Positions 37,815 to 47,161 are shown, numbered from the stretch's first letter. The stretch: 64,000 bases of DNA from Paenibacillus sp. NAIST15-1 (GCF_001894745.1 NZ_BBYF01000022.1:1-64000); one strand, 5' to 3'. Notes: generated from the sequence alone by a model not told the origin. Numbers and translations are program-made.

Positions 37815-38101
37815 GATGTCTCCTCCCCGAAAAATGCTTCAACGAGCTGTTTTACCTTCTCGTTCTCTACCCGATAGTTCACTTCTAGGCCGTTGCGATG
37901 TGTGGCTACAATGCCCATGCTGCGCAGCTTCTGCAGGTGTTGGGATACCGTCGATTGCGGCAAGCCTAGGCAGTCCTGCATGAAGGATACATTGCAGCTT
38001 CCCTTATCCAGCAGCCCCTTCACGATACAGAGGCGAACAGGATGTGCCAGAGCTTTTAACAGCTCGGCAGTATCATTAAAACGTTCATAGTCGTTATTCA
38101 T
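37811..38101 (-). CDS. ArsR-family regulator of the persulfide reductase
   Basis: A 96-residue winged-helix repressor with the ArsR pattern: ALAHPVRLCIVKGLL, then QSTVSQHLQKLRSMGIV as recognition helix, then a wing. It has Cys near positions 25, 36 and 43 (RLCIV, GSCNV, QDCLG). ArsR proteins such as BigR and SqrR sense persulfides through a Cys pair; the number and partner gene here fit a sulfur sensor, but the exact pair is uncertain. Its stop overlaps the start of the reductase fusion gene by 4 bases. An inverted repeat lies upstream. Confidence 0.88.
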   Translation of the reverse strand: MNNDYERFNDTAELLKALAHPVRLCIVKGLLDKGSCNVSFMQDCLGLPQSTVSQHLQKLRSMGIVATHRNGLEVNYRVENEKVKQLVEAFFGEETS

Positions 38102-38184
38102 ATCATGTCTCCTTTGATTTATAGGAAAGTGAAAAGATGGAATGGTTCATTTTGTACATGAACTCATGCACTTAATAAATCGCT

Positions 38185-38204
38185 ATATCGTTATATTACG
38201 ATAT
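38185..38204. promoter_or_regulatory. Inverted repeat, probable ArsR operator
   Basis: ATATCGT - TATATT - ACGATAT is a perfect 7-base inverted repeat with a 6-base spacer in the AT-rich region 85 bases before the arsR gene. Self-repression is the usual arrangement; assignment is inferred from position. Confidence 0.6.
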
Positions 38205-38360
38205 TAATATATAAGGGAAATAAAATCAACAGAAGAAGTTGAAACTAATAAATGGAAAGGGAGGTGTCGGATTCAGCGTTATATTGTGCAGAAGGTGACA
38301 GCCTTACCCGAACAGGTATGCTAGAATGGACATAAATACTAAAATAATGTGGTGATAACG

Positions 38361-39107
38361 ATGCAATTAAACGATATTGAACATAACATACGAGTGATCC
38401 GTGAGCGTATCGAGCAGGCATGCAAGCGCAGTGGGCGCAATCCCGAGGAAGTGAAGCTGATGCTCGTTACGAAGACAGTTCCGGTTGAACGAATTCAGAT
38501 GGCATTAGATGCAGGGGAGAACTTAATTGGGGAAAATAAAGTGCAGGAAGGGCTGCAGAAGCGGGAGCCGCTTACTTCGGCTAATCCATCGCTAGACTTT
38601 CACTTTATCGGCCATCTGCAAACAAACAAGGTCAAGGATGTTCTTAAATTCGCAACATGCGTTCAATCCGTCGATCGCATAAAGCTGGCAACGGCACTCC
38701 ATGAGCGGCTGCAGAAGGAAGGTCGCACAATGGATGTCCTTATCCAAGTGAATACGTCGTATGAGGATAGCAAGTTCGGTGCTGCCCCAGAGGATGCACT
38801 CGCATTAATTCAAGAGGTAGCCAAGTTGGACACGCTCCGCATTAAGGGGCTCATGACAATTGGGCTGTTCACTGACGATCAAGATAAGGTGCGCAAATGC
38901 TTCAAGCTGCTGCAAAATATCCGTCGTGAAGCAGAGGAGCTTGCATTGCCGAATGTCAGCATGGAAGTTATGTCGATGGGGATGTCCGGAGACTTCGAGA
39001 CGGCAATCGAGGAGGGCTCGACACTGGTGCGGGTTGGGTCGGCAATTTTCGGCAAACGTATTTATCCAGATAGTCATTATTGGAATGAAAACTCGAAATC
39101 CGAATAA
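38361..39107 (+). CDS. PLP homeostasis protein (YggS/PLPBP family)
   Basis: A 248-residue pyridoxal-phosphate-binding protein with a single alanine-racemase-like barrel. Lys38 in LVTKTVP forms the Schiff base with PLP; GENKVQEG, FHFIGHLQTNK and EVMSMGMSGDFETAI are the other family motifs. It is thought to store and pass on PLP and to affect amino-acid and keto-acid levels. ATG 38361 follows GTGGTG by 6 bases. In many Firmicutes this gene is near ftsZ/sepF; here it is alone and ends at a terminator. Confidence 0.92.
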   Translation: MQLNDIEHNIRVIRERIEQACKRSGRNPEEVKLMLVTKTVPVERIQMALDAGENLIGENKVQEGLQKREPLTSANPSLDFHFIGHLQTNKVKDVLKFATCVQSVDRIKLATALHERLQKEGRTMDVLIQVNTSYEDSKFGAAPEDALALIQEVAKLDTLRIKGLMTIGLFTDDQDKVRKCFKLLQNIRREAEELALPNVSMEVMSMGMSGDFETAIEEGSTLVRVGSAIFGKRIYPDSHYWNENSKSE

Positions 39108-39126
39108 ATGTATGAAATAAGGATGG

Positions 39127-39164
39127 AAGGAGAGAGCAGTGGGGCTCTCTCCTTTTCTATTTTG
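39127..39164 (+). terminator. Terminator after PLP-binding protein gene
   Basis: AAGGAGAGAGC and GCTCTCTCCTT form a perfect stem followed by TTCTATTTT. Confidence 0.85.
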
Positions 39165-40302
39165 AAGTTTCAACGGGTAATGTAACTTCGAGCTCGGGGA
39201 TATATTTGATGAGTGGTTGGCCGTCTGCTCCAAGCTTGAATTGGGATTTATCATGCTCGTTGATAAGACTTATATAAGGTTTGATCGTAATAGACGTAGG
39301 AATAGGGTCGTACGGCTGATAAAGCAAATTGAACAGGATCGTTTTCCCGTTATCCTCATGTAGTCCTGAACCGTTTAGCAATTTGACTGTGCGCCCCTTA
39401 TCATCGTAGATTTCGAATCCAAACGGCAGATCGTTGGCCGTAAGCGGATCGTCTTTCGATATTTCCAGCCTTGCAGCAAGACTCGTCGTAATCGGCGTCA
39501 ATTCTACTTTATTGTACTTGATGGTGAATGGACTGCTAGATTTCGAAATGTTTGGCTTCATGACGACTGAATCATTTGTTTGCATGGAAACGGGAATCGT
39601 CATTTGATAGGGCTCCTGTATGTCTGACACGGTAAGCTTTACCGTTAAATCGAACTTGTCGGGCAAGGATATTCCTTCTTGATTTCGCATATCAGAGAAC
39701 ATAAGGATTGCCGAATTTTCATTTTCCCCTGGGACAGTAATGATGCCAACCGAGTGCTGGTTGTATGCATAGTCGGCAATACTTTTTCCATCAATAAGGA
39801 GTTGAATATCACTCAAAGATTCCATCAAGGTATTGCGGCTACTGTTTTCCTGCAACCCCGATAGGCCCGATCGTTCAATGCCAACTGCCACTCGTACTCC
39901 GTCATAGGCTGCTGCCGGAATCGAAAGTGTTAGACCATGATGGGTCACGCTCTGCCCGGATGAGGTGACAAGTCCTTTTTCGTCGGCCGCCTGCAGACCT
40001 AAATCTCCCGCAAAACGAAAAAGACTGCTCACGCCCGGCACATGTCTCATTGACTCGGCTACCGTGGGAGACAGAAAGGAGCCCCCTATTAATAAGACGA
40101 ATGCTGCGGCTGCTGCAGCAATCGATGTGACAATGGAACGAACTGCTGTACTACGACGTGTTGTACGTGAGGCATCAACAAATAGAGACCCAGTGTCCAA
40201 TCGGCTCATAATTTGCCCCGTAAAATCAGGATTTGTCGGCGTCTGGCGAATCCATGCCTCTAATTGTTCACTATCTACACCGTTACGATGGCTTGATGAC
40301 AT
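39157..40302 (-). CDS. Anti-sigma-type membrane protein with DUF4179 domain
   Basis: A 381-residue single-pass membrane protein. About 60 cytoplasmic residues (GVDSEQLEAWIRQTPTNPDF) precede one membrane segment at about 67-85 (AAAAAAFVLLIGGSFL), and the large outer part resembles the DUF4179/DUF5643 proteins encoded with ECF sigma factors. The cytoplasmic end should hold the sigma factor silent until an outer signal arrives (inferred from the family). ATG 40302 has AAGGAGGT 10 bases upstream and lies 20 bases inside the end of the sigma gene, so they are coupled. Confidence 0.82.
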   Translation of the reverse strand: MSSSHRNGVDSEQLEAWIRQTPTNPDFTGQIMSRLDTGSLFVDASRTTRRSTAVRSIVTSIAAAAAAFVLLIGGSFLSPTVAESMRHVPGVSSLFRFAGDLGLQAADEKGLVTSSGQSVTHHGLTLSIPAAAYDGVRVAVGIERSGLSGLQENSSRNTLMESLSDIQLLIDGKSIADYAYNQHSVGIITVPGENENSAILMFSDMRNQEGISLPDKFDLTVKLTVSDIQEPYQMTIPVSMQTNDSVVMKPNISKSSSPFTIKYNKVELTPITTSLAARLEISKDDPLTANDLPFGFEIYDDKGRTVKLLNGSGLHEDNGKTILFNLLYQPYDPIPTSITIKPYISLINEHDKSQFKLGADGQPLIKYIPELEVTLPVETSK

Positions 40303-40867
40303 GCTTATGAAGACCTCCTTCCTCTGTGAATGGATTGGCTTGATAGCGAAGCAGCTTTTTCCGCAAACGTTCATATTTTTTGCGAATTGTCGATGGCTTT
40401 AAATCCATAATCTCGCTAATTTCATCGAAGCTATATTCTTCCACGGCCCTTAACAACAAAATATGCCGCTCTTCTGCAGAAAGCTTGTCCAGCAATTGAT
40501 AAACCAGATCTTCATACGGAAGTTCTTGATCATTGATTTGATCTCGTTTCAGCAGGAACAGTATTTTTCGGAGCCTGCTTCTACGGTTCAAAATATCCAA
40601 GCAATAATTGTAGGCGATCTTATATATCCAGGCTGAAAAAGATACCTGAGGCTCGAAAAGGTGTATACGTTGAAAGCCTTTAATAAATATGTCCTGAACA
40701 GCGTCCTCGGCTTCTTCCTTGCTGCCCAACAAATAGTAGCAATATAAATAAATTTGTTTCTGAAATCGATGGATGATAAAGGTGTACGCTTCTTTATCTC
40801 CGCACTTGACTTGAGCAATGGCATGTTCTAAAGTCCCAACAGTTTGATATTCTGAGCTGGATGGCAT
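40283..40867 (-). CDS. ECF-family RNA polymerase sigma factor
   Basis: A 194-residue sigma factor with region 2 at about 27-95 (EAEDAVQDIFIKGFQRI, WIYKIAYNYCLDILNRR) and region 4 at about 128-180 (AEERHILLLRAVEEYSFDEISEIMDLKPSTIRKKYERLR, given by its ends). It belongs with the SigV/SigW/YlaC type of cell-envelope sigma factors. The anti-sigma gene overlaps its end. A solute-binding lipoprotein gene lies 95 bases upstream on the same strand with no clear terminator between, so all three may be one transcript. Confidence 0.9.
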   Translation of the reverse strand: MPSSSEYQTVGTLEHAIAQVKCGDKEAYTFIIHRFQKQIYLYCYYLLGSKEEAEDAVQDIFIKGFQRIHLFEPQVSFSAWIYKIAYNYCLDILNRRSRLRKILFLLKRDQINDQELPYEDLVYQLLDKLSAEERHILLLRAVEEYSFDEISEIMDLKPSTIRKKYERLRKKLLRYQANPFTEEGGLHKHVIKPS

Positions 40868-40962
40868 AGCCGTATGGATCCTCCTTTCATACAGCCCGGC
40901 TTAATAACACCTTTTTATTGTATAACTTCACTTTCGGGTGATAAGAGCACTTTTTTAGTACA

Positions 40963-42327
40963 TTATTTTTCGGCTTTTTTGCTTTTTGCTTTTTGCAGTG
41001 CTTCTTGTCCCTTCACTTCCAACACGGCTATCGCTTCCTCGACGGTCTGCTTATCATCAATAATCGCTTGCAGTTCCTCTGATAAGACAGGTTGGAATAA
41101 TTGATTGAACTCTTTAGAAGCGGCTGTACTGCCTAGAGATTCCTCAAAAGAAGGCGTTGTTTTGGGAGTAAGCAGATAGAAAGGTTCCGTGCTTTTGCCT
41201 TCAATATCTTTGAGCACACCAGGGCGTGCAGGCAATTTTCCATTTGCCGTCCGTGAAGCGGCCGAAGCCATGTCCGCGCTATTTACGAACTTGACGAACT
41301 CCCAGGCCGCCTGCTTATTTGGTGAATCTCCGGCTACCGCATAAATTTCCGAGACATGTACATTTGCCGATTCATCTGGGGAGGAAGGGTCAACAGGCAT
41401 GGTGACGATATCCCATTCGAACGATTTCGATGCACTGTCGAAGAGAGCTCGTGCTTTCAATTCTTTTGCAAGCCAAGGCCCATTAATTGTCATCGTAGCC
41501 TGACCTCTATAAAAGGCTTCGGCCTTCTCCTCACTATTTTGATTTGAAGCCTGCAGGTAGATAAATTTACCGCGTACGGCATTTGTTACGAGTTTGATTG
41601 CTTCTTTCCAACCGTCTGAGTTGATAAGCAGCCTGTCTGCCTTTGCATCGAGTAATCGTAACCCGGAGGAAGACGCGATCTCCTGTAACATCTGCTCCAC
41701 ACCGTAGTCCTGATATAATCCAACTATTTTCTTTTCGCCAGTGCCCGTGTTAGTGAATCTTCTCGACAGTTCAAACAATTGCTTCCAGGTCATCTTGTTC
41801 GTCGGCATATCAATATGATGCTGCTTGAACAAATCGCGGTTGAAATATAGGACATCCGCATAAAAAGACGGAGCTAATCCGTATAACTTGCCGTCTCCTT
41901 TATCTCTAATCATGTCGATAAGTCCGGGAGAAATTGAGTCGATATCGAACTTGTCTTTCGCAATCATACCTTCGACGTCGTACAGCCGTCCCTGCCGCGC
42001 ATAATCTTCGAACAAATTCTCGTTTAGTAGCAGCACATCAGGTTTATGTACCTCAATTAATTTCTTTAATTCTGTATTGTAGTCCCAAGTGCCATTTTGT
42101 TCGCGATCTGCGAGGGCGTTATTCATGTTGATAACATCGAATTCGATTTTTGGGTACTTCATCTTGAAGAGATTCCCGTAATCGTTGTAGAACGACTGTT
42201 CATCATAGTACATGACCTTGATTTTTCCACTTTCTAATCTCTCATTTTGTTCTTGTTCCCCGTAGCAACCACCTAGCAAAGACATGATCATGATCAGTGC
42301 AATTCCAAGCCGCCACTTCTTTTTCAT
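40963..42327 (-). CDS. Extracellular solute-binding lipoprotein (family 1, sugar type)
   Basis: A 454-residue lipoprotein: basic start, hydrophobic stretch and the lipobox LLGGC at about 15-20, then a family 1 solute-binding fold (KPDVLLLNENLFEDYARQGRLYDVEGMI, given by its ends, GLAPSFYADVLYFNRDLF, TINGPWLAKEL). Such proteins feed carbohydrate ABC importers. No permease or ATPase is adjacent; the next genes on the strand are an ECF sigma and its anti-sigma, which is unusual. ATG 42327 has AGGAGAGA 5 bases upstream. Confidence 0.88.
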   Translation of the reverse strand: MKKKWRLGIALIMIMSLLGGCYGEQEQNERLESGKIKVMYYDEQSFYNDYGNLFKMKYPKIEFDVINMNNALADREQNGTWDYNTELKKLIEVHKPDVLLLNENLFEDYARQGRLYDVEGMIAKDKFDIDSISPGLIDMIRDKGDGKLYGLAPSFYADVLYFNRDLFKQHHIDMPTNKMTWKQLFELSRRFTNTGTGEKKIVGLYQDYGVEQMLQEIASSSGLRLLDAKADRLLINSDGWKEAIKLVTNAVRGKFIYLQASNQNSEEKAEAFYRGQATMTINGPWLAKELKARALFDSASKSFEWDIVTMPVDPSSPDESANVHVSEIYAVAGDSPNKQAAWEFVKFVNSADMASAASRTANGKLPARPGVLKDIEGKSTEPFYLLTPKTTPSFEESLGSTAASKEFNQLFQPVLSEELQAIIDDKQTVEEAIAVLEVKGQEALQKAKSKKAEK

Positions 42328-42354
42328 GCTATCTCTCCTTTTCTGCCTATACAA

Positions 42355-42663
42355 CGGACAGACTTGCTGTTTTGTGACGGGGGTAGCAAAAATTATGGGG
42401 TGGAAATAATCCGAATGCTGCTAATTTCATTTCTGACATTTGTCATATGTAGTTGGTGACATCGTACACTAACTGGCTCAAGCGTGCCTGCCGTACAATA
42501 CAAACATAAGCAGTACGGCAACGGACAACCGAGATTGAGCAGCGCAGCATCGTTCAGCTTATCTCGAAAGATTGAACTAATTAGCCGAAAGCTGTACATA
42601 ACACAATGACCGCATCACAGAATCACATACGATTCCTAATTTAATGACAAAGGATGATTATAG
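42355..42663. other. Intergenic region between divergent genes
   Basis: About 300 bases between the solute-binding protein gene and the ABC transporter operon. It should hold both promoters, but I could not pick convincing hexamers. No gene or repeat is supported. Confidence 0.4.
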
Positions 42664-43578
42664 ATGACATACGCAATCGAATGTACGAACCTAGTCAAGC
42701 AATTCGGCAACTTCCACGCCGTGAATCATATCGATCTTCGCTTCGAGCGCGGACAGATCAGCGCGCTGCTCGGCCCGAACGGTGCGGGTAAGACAACGAC
42801 AATTTCCATGATCCTCGGGTTGCAAAAGCCGACATCAGGCGAGATTAAGGTGCTTGGTCAGCCCGCAGGAACACGGGAACTGCGCCACAGAGTAGGGGCG
42901 CTCATGCAGGATGTGCAAGCTCCTGATGGCTTGAATGTTGCAGAGGTATTGAATCTGTTCCGCAGCTACTATCGCAACCCACTTCCACTGTCCAGACTGC
43001 TTGACTTATCAGGTCTGCACGGAGAAGCGAAGCGGCGCGCAACATCGTTATCCGGTGGGCAGCGTCGGAGATTGGCCTTCGCGCAGAGCTTAGCTGGCAA
43101 TCCAGAGCTTGTCCTGCTTGATGAGCCGACGGTTGGCATGGATGTGGAGGCGCGTGGTCGCTTCTGGGATACGGTTCGTGCGCTGTCGAACGATGGACGG
43201 ACGGTTGTGCTTACGACGCATGACTTGGAGGAAGCAGATGCAGTGGCGGATCATATCGCGATCATTGCGGCAGGTACAGTGGCGGCCAGCGGAACCTCAC
43301 TGGAGCTCAAGGCACAGACGGCATTGCGGACAGTGTCCTTCCGTCTCCAAGTCGAACAGCAGGACGAAGCGTTGATGCAGCTTCCGGGTGTTGTGAAGGT
43401 CGAACGTGCTTCGGGTCGGGTTCGTCTTCACGTTCGCAATACAGACGAAGTGTTGTCCGTGCTCCTGCAATCCGGATGGGGAGTCAGCGATATTGATATC
43501 CAATCCGCTAAGCTCGAGGATGCGTTCCGATCAATAACAAAATCTCATGAGGCTGCACGTACTCAAGCAAGCGTATAG
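42664..43578 (+). CDS. ABC transporter ATPase, YvfR-like
   Basis: A 304-residue ATPase of the CcmA/NatA/YvfR group: Walker A (GPNGAGKTT), Q loop (LMQDVQAPDGL), signature SLSGGQRRRL, Walker B (LVLLDEPTVGMD) and switch His (TTHDLEEAD), then a C-terminal extension of about 90 residues. With the permease that follows it forms an exporter; the gene order ATPase-permease-kinase-regulator is that of Bacillus subtilis yvfRSTU. The substrate is unknown; in related systems it is often a lantibiotic or other envelope stress agent. The ATG follows AAGGATGATTATAG. Confidence 0.9.
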   Translation: MTYAIECTNLVKQFGNFHAVNHIDLRFERGQISALLGPNGAGKTTTISMILGLQKPTSGEIKVLGQPAGTRELRHRVGALMQDVQAPDGLNVAEVLNLFRSYYRNPLPLSRLLDLSGLHGEAKRRATSLSGGQRRRLAFAQSLAGNPELVLLDEPTVGMDVEARGRFWDTVRALSNDGRTVVLTTHDLEEADAVADHIAIIAAGTVAASGTSLELKAQTALRTVSFRLQVEQQDEALMQLPGVVKVERASGRVRLHVRNTDEVLSVLLQSGWGVSDIDIQSAKLEDAFRSITKSHEAARTQASV

Positions 43579-43647
43579 TTGAGGACTGAAAATAAAAGAT
43601 AGAGGCAGAGAGTGCCTTAATCATCACATATTAGGGGGAACTGATCG

Positions 43648-44382
43648 ATGTTACAAGCACAAATCAAAGCAGAAAGTTTACGAATTATGCGCAGTCCATT
43701 CTTCTTGCTGTTCTCACTCGTCATGCCACTCGCTTTCTATTTCTTATTCGCTAGTTTAAATGGCGCATCTAAGTCTATTGAATCGACCACCTATGGCGCC
43801 TTCTCACTTATGTCTATGACAGCATTCAGCTTGATCGGAACGGCAATGAGCCAGTTCGGTATTCGCCTTGCCTACGAGCGTCGTGACGGATGGACACGTC
43901 TGCTTCGCCTGACACCACTATCTCCGTCGGTATGGATTGGCGCTAAGATCGTATCGCATATGTTGGTTCATTTGCTCGTCATTCTTATCATTTTCCCTGC
44001 TGCCTACTTTGCCTATCACATTGAGTTGACTGCTGTACAATGGGTGACATGCGGATTGTGGCTGTGGCTTGGAAGCATTCCATTCCTGGCGATCGGCTCT
44101 ATTTTAGGAACGATGAAGAGCGCGGATGCCTCCATTGCGGTCGCGAACATTTTGCTCATGGGCTTTGCCATCATGGGAGGCTTGTGGATGCCGCTGAAGA
44201 CATTGCCAAGCTGGATGCAAGTCATTGGAGAATGGCTGCCATCCTACCGCTATGCACATGGTGCATGGAGTATGCTCGCTGGGGGGAGTCCTGCCCTGCT
44301 GGATTGGGTAATTCTTCTGGGCTGTGGCATGATCTTCATGGTAATATCGAGTTATATCTTTAACAGACGGGAAGCGATGTAA
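43648..44382 (+). CDS. ABC transporter permease, YvfS-like (ABC-2 type)
   Basis: A 244-residue ABC-2 exporter permease with six membrane segments at about 18-38, 52-72, 100-122, 132-152, 160-182 and 216-238. AGGGGGAA lies 9 bases before the ATG. It begins 69 bases after the ATPase gene and its stop touches the next start, so it belongs to the same operon as the two-component genes. Family members move drugs, peptides or lipids; which one is unknown here. Confidence 0.88.
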   Translation: MLQAQIKAESLRIMRSPFFLLFSLVMPLAFYFLFASLNGASKSIESTTYGAFSLMSMTAFSLIGTAMSQFGIRLAYERRDGWTRLLRLTPLSPSVWIGAKIVSHMLVHLLVILIIFPAAYFAYHIELTAVQWVTCGLWLWLGSIPFLAIGSILGTMKSADASIAVANILLMGFAIMGGLWMPLKTLPSWMQVIGEWLPSYRYAHGAWSMLAGGSPALLDWVILLGCGMIFMVISSYIFNRREAM

Positions 44383-45564
44383 GTGAACGTAGTCAAGAAG
44401 AGATTATTTCCCGAAAAAGAGGGAGCGGAGCCTTACATCTCCCTCGTCAACTTATGCGTGCCTATTTTTTTCCTGCTGCGTGAGACTCCGACCAAGGTAT
44501 TGGTGGGGTTCACGCTGCTTCTGTTTCTAGTGATCGCATTTTGGCTGCAGTACCAGCACGAGAAGCAGGCATTGCTGTGGTTGGCTGTTCAGGCTGTAAT
44601 TATTCTCGTATTCATCCTTTTCTATCACCCTATGTATGCTTATATGGTGTTCATGATCGCCCAGATGATAAGCAGGCAGAAGACCTCCATTATTTTAGGA
44701 ACAGCTGCCGTCATGGCGGTAGGTATCGTAATTGGATTGTCTCAACGCTTGGATACAGTAACCGCATGGTCATCCCTTCATACGCTGCTTCTCCCTCCAT
44801 TATTCGGTGTGCTCGTCATGCCATTCATCATGCGTGCTGCTGGGCAGTACAAGCAGATGGCGGAACGATTGCAGGCAGCGACCTCACAGCTTGAGCGGAT
44901 GGCCCAGCAGGAAGAGCGCCAGCGCATTGCACGTGAATTGCATGATACGCTTGGACATACATTGTCTTTGATCACGCTTAAGAGTGAAGTGACAGAAAAG
45001 CTGATTACACGTAATCCGGAACGGGCAATTGCTGAAGCGAGGGAAATTCGGGAAACCTCGCGTGCTGCGCTGAAGCAGATGCGTCAACTCGTAACTGAAA
45101 TGAAGATCGTCAAGCTTGCAGAGGAATATGAGCATGGAAGGCAGCTATGCGCTGCCGCAGGAATTGAGCTGGAATTTCAGGAACGCAGCGAGGGAATTAG
45201 CCCTTCAGCAGCAGGCCCAAGCATTGTGAACCGTTTGCCGTTATCAGCATTGCAGGAGACGATTCTCGCCATGTGCTTCCGGGAGACCTTAACGAATGTC
45301 GTCAGGCACAGCCGGGCGAAGCATTGCTCGGTTCGGGTTGAGGTGGAAGAGGCAAGGGTTCGATTGGAGATTGCAGATGATGGCATCGGAATTGATGAGC
45401 ACCAGCTTAAGCAATCAAGTGGGACAGGCATGGCCGGACTGAAACAGCGGCTTCAGCTTGTGGACGGGACGCTTGCTATAGAGTCTGGTGCCCACAAGGG
45501 AACGGCATTATCGTTAGTCATTCCGCGTGTAATCCGCGATGGGAAGGGGAAAGGTTCATCATGA
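44383..45564 (+). CDS. Sensor histidine kinase, YvfT-like (NarL-type partner)
   Basis: A 393-residue membrane kinase. Five membrane segments lie in the first 150 residues, with no long extracellular loop, so it likely senses in the membrane or through the transporter (intramembrane-sensing type). A coiled linker precedes the HisKA_3 site His187 in RELHDTLGHTLSL, and the ATPase domain has a G box near GTGMAGLKQRL. GTG 44383 follows the permease stop directly. The response regulator gene overlaps its end by ATGA. Confidence 0.9.
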   Translation: MNVVKKRLFPEKEGAEPYISLVNLCVPIFFLLRETPTKVLVGFTLLLFLVIAFWLQYQHEKQALLWLAVQAVIILVFILFYHPMYAYMVFMIAQMISRQKTSIILGTAAVMAVGIVIGLSQRLDTVTAWSSLHTLLLPPLFGVLVMPFIMRAAGQYKQMAERLQAATSQLERMAQQEERQRIARELHDTLGHTLSLITLKSEVTEKLITRNPERAIAEAREIRETSRAALKQMRQLVTEMKIVKLAEEYEHGRQLCAAAGIELEFQERSEGISPSAAGPSIVNRLPLSALQETILAMCFRETLTNVVRHSRAKHCSVRVEVEEARVRLEIADDGIGIDEHQLKQSSGTGMAGLKQRLQLVDGTLAIESGAHKGTALSLVIPRVIRDGKGKGSS

Positions 45565-46166
45565 TTCGAGTGATATTAGGAGAGGACCAACAGATGCTGC
45601 GAAGTGCACTCGCCACCTTGTTGTCGCTTGAGGATGATATCGAAGTGATTGGACAGGCCGAGAATGGCAGTGTAGCGCTGTCGCTTATAGAGGAACTTCA
45701 GCCGGATATCGCGGTATTGGATATTGAGATGCCGCTTATGACGGGGCTGGATGTCGCGGATGCAGTCAAGAAGAAGGGGCTGGACTGTCGGATTATTATG
45801 CTGACGACCTTTGCTCGCTCAGGCTATCTCCAGCGTGCAATGGCATCCAGTGTAGGCGGTTATTTACTCAAGGACAGCCCAAGCGACGAATTGTCGGATG
45901 CCATTCGCCAGGTATATGCAGGCAAGCGGGTGATGAGTCCCGAATTAACGTTGGCTGCGTGGGAAGACCCTTGTCCGTTATCCCCGAGGGAGAAGGAAGT
46001 GCTGTTGCTTGCTGAGAACGGACTGTCCATGCAGGATATTAGCGCCAAATTGTTCTTATCCTATGGGACGGTGCGCAACTATATGTCGGATGCGATTAGC
46101 AAAGTAGGAGCGGGTACGCGCATTGAGGCGATTCGAACTGCCAGGGAGAAGGGCTGGCTGGATTAA
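45561..46166 (+). CDS. Response regulator, NarL/LuxR type (YvfU-like)
   Basis: A 201-residue regulator: receiver domain (about 1-120) with the phosphoacceptor Asp54 in VLDIEMP, Glu8/Asp9 and Lys103 in the KD motif, then a LuxR helix-turn-helix (about 138-198, LSPREKEVLLLAENGLS and RNYMSDAISKVG). It should be phosphorylated by the kinase encoded just before it and activate the operon. The 4-base overlap with the kinase gene shows coupled translation. Confidence 0.93.
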   Translation: MIRVILGEDQQMLRSALATLLSLEDDIEVIGQAENGSVALSLIEELQPDIAVLDIEMPLMTGLDVADAVKKKGLDCRIIMLTTFARSGYLQRAMASSVGGYLLKDSPSDELSDAIRQVYAGKRVMSPELTLAAWEDPCPLSPREKEVLLLAENGLSMQDISAKLFLSYGTVRNYMSDAISKVGAGTRIEAIRTAREKGWLD

Positions 46167-46346
46167 GAACTGCTGCTGGAATATATGCAGAAGATACTTG
46201 ATAGAGAATTGTCGGCTCAATTAGCATCCAGAATATAAATGGATAAGTGCTTCATTCTCTCTAAGTGAATATTTAGCTTATTTTCAGTTTCATTTCAGGA
46301 ATTACGAACATACTATAGCCATCCCTTACATAAGGAGGTGGAACCT

Positions 46347-46862
46347 ATGAAACGCAATTCAACCGTAGCAGCGTGGACGTGCCTAATGCTTCTCTTGATG
46401 GCTTCACCTGCAGCAGCGCAAAGCAGAACTGCGCTAGATGCTGCAACAGATAAGAGCAGAGAGCAAGCTGCTGTACGAGTGGTCACTTCATCTCAAGCTG
46501 TAGTACAGCCGAATCAGCAGAGCACGGAGACGGATAAGCAATTAGAACAAGTACAGGCACAAATGAAGGAGATTCGTGCAGAGATGAAGCAGCTGCGCGA
46601 GAAGAAGATTCAATTGCTCGCTAAGAAACACGGAATTTCGACAGAAGGCAAAAGCAATAAGCAAATTCACCAGGAATTACGCGAGAAATTAGGCATAAAA
46701 GGACGACTGTTCCACGAGAAACATCACAATAATGGGAAGCATGTCGAGGATCGTCAGACTCAGCTTCAGCACGAGGAAGAAAAGCATCGAGCAGAGGCGG
46801 ATGGGCTCACACCAGAAGAGATTAAGGCGAAATTTCAAGAATCGAATGGGTCAGTCAAGTAA
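46347..46862 (+). CDS. Secreted coiled-coil protein of unknown function
   Basis: A 171-residue exported protein: signal peptide of about 25 residues with a cleavage site after SPAAA, then a Gln/Glu/Lys-rich region likely to form a coiled coil (KQLEQVQAQMKEIRAEMKQL), then a His/Lys/Glu-rich tail. I do not recognise a domain. ATG 46347 has AAGGAGGTGG 6 bases upstream. It follows the two-component operon after 180 bases of AT-rich sequence and may have its own promoter there. Envelope role is only a guess. Confidence 0.7.
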   Translation: MKRNSTVAAWTCLMLLLMASPAAAQSRTALDAATDKSREQAAVRVVTSSQAVVQPNQQSTETDKQLEQVQAQMKEIRAEMKQLREKKIQLLAKKHGISTEGKSNKQIHQELREKLGIKGRLFHEKHHNNGKHVEDRQTQLQHEEEKHRAEADGLTPEEIKAKFQESNGSVK

Positions 46863-46909
46863 ATTAGAAGCGTCTATGCGAAAATAGTGAATATCCAGAC
46901 AAGATATCG

Positions 46910-46944
46910 GGACATGCGCACAAGCGCATGTCCTTGTGTTGTTT
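46910..46944 (+). terminator. Terminator after coiled-coil protein gene
   Basis: GGACATGCGC and GCGCATGTCC form a perfect 10-pair stem with an ACAA loop, followed by TTGTGTTGTTT. The following 200 bases up to the NlpC/P60 gene hold nothing I can name. Confidence 0.8.
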
Positions 46945-47161
46945 AATGGCGATGAAATTGGTTGAAACTGAAAAAGAAATATTTCGTAAAGATAGATAAA
47001 AGCATGAATCGTTGACATGCAGAGATGCATAGGATAAAGAAGCTGAAGTTGAGCGGGGATAAAGGGGATAGCATGAAACAACCCGACGAAAAGGCGCGGG
47101 GCGCTTCTCATCGGGTTATGTAGTCGTTCATATCATTATAAGAGTGCAGGAAACTTCCAAC

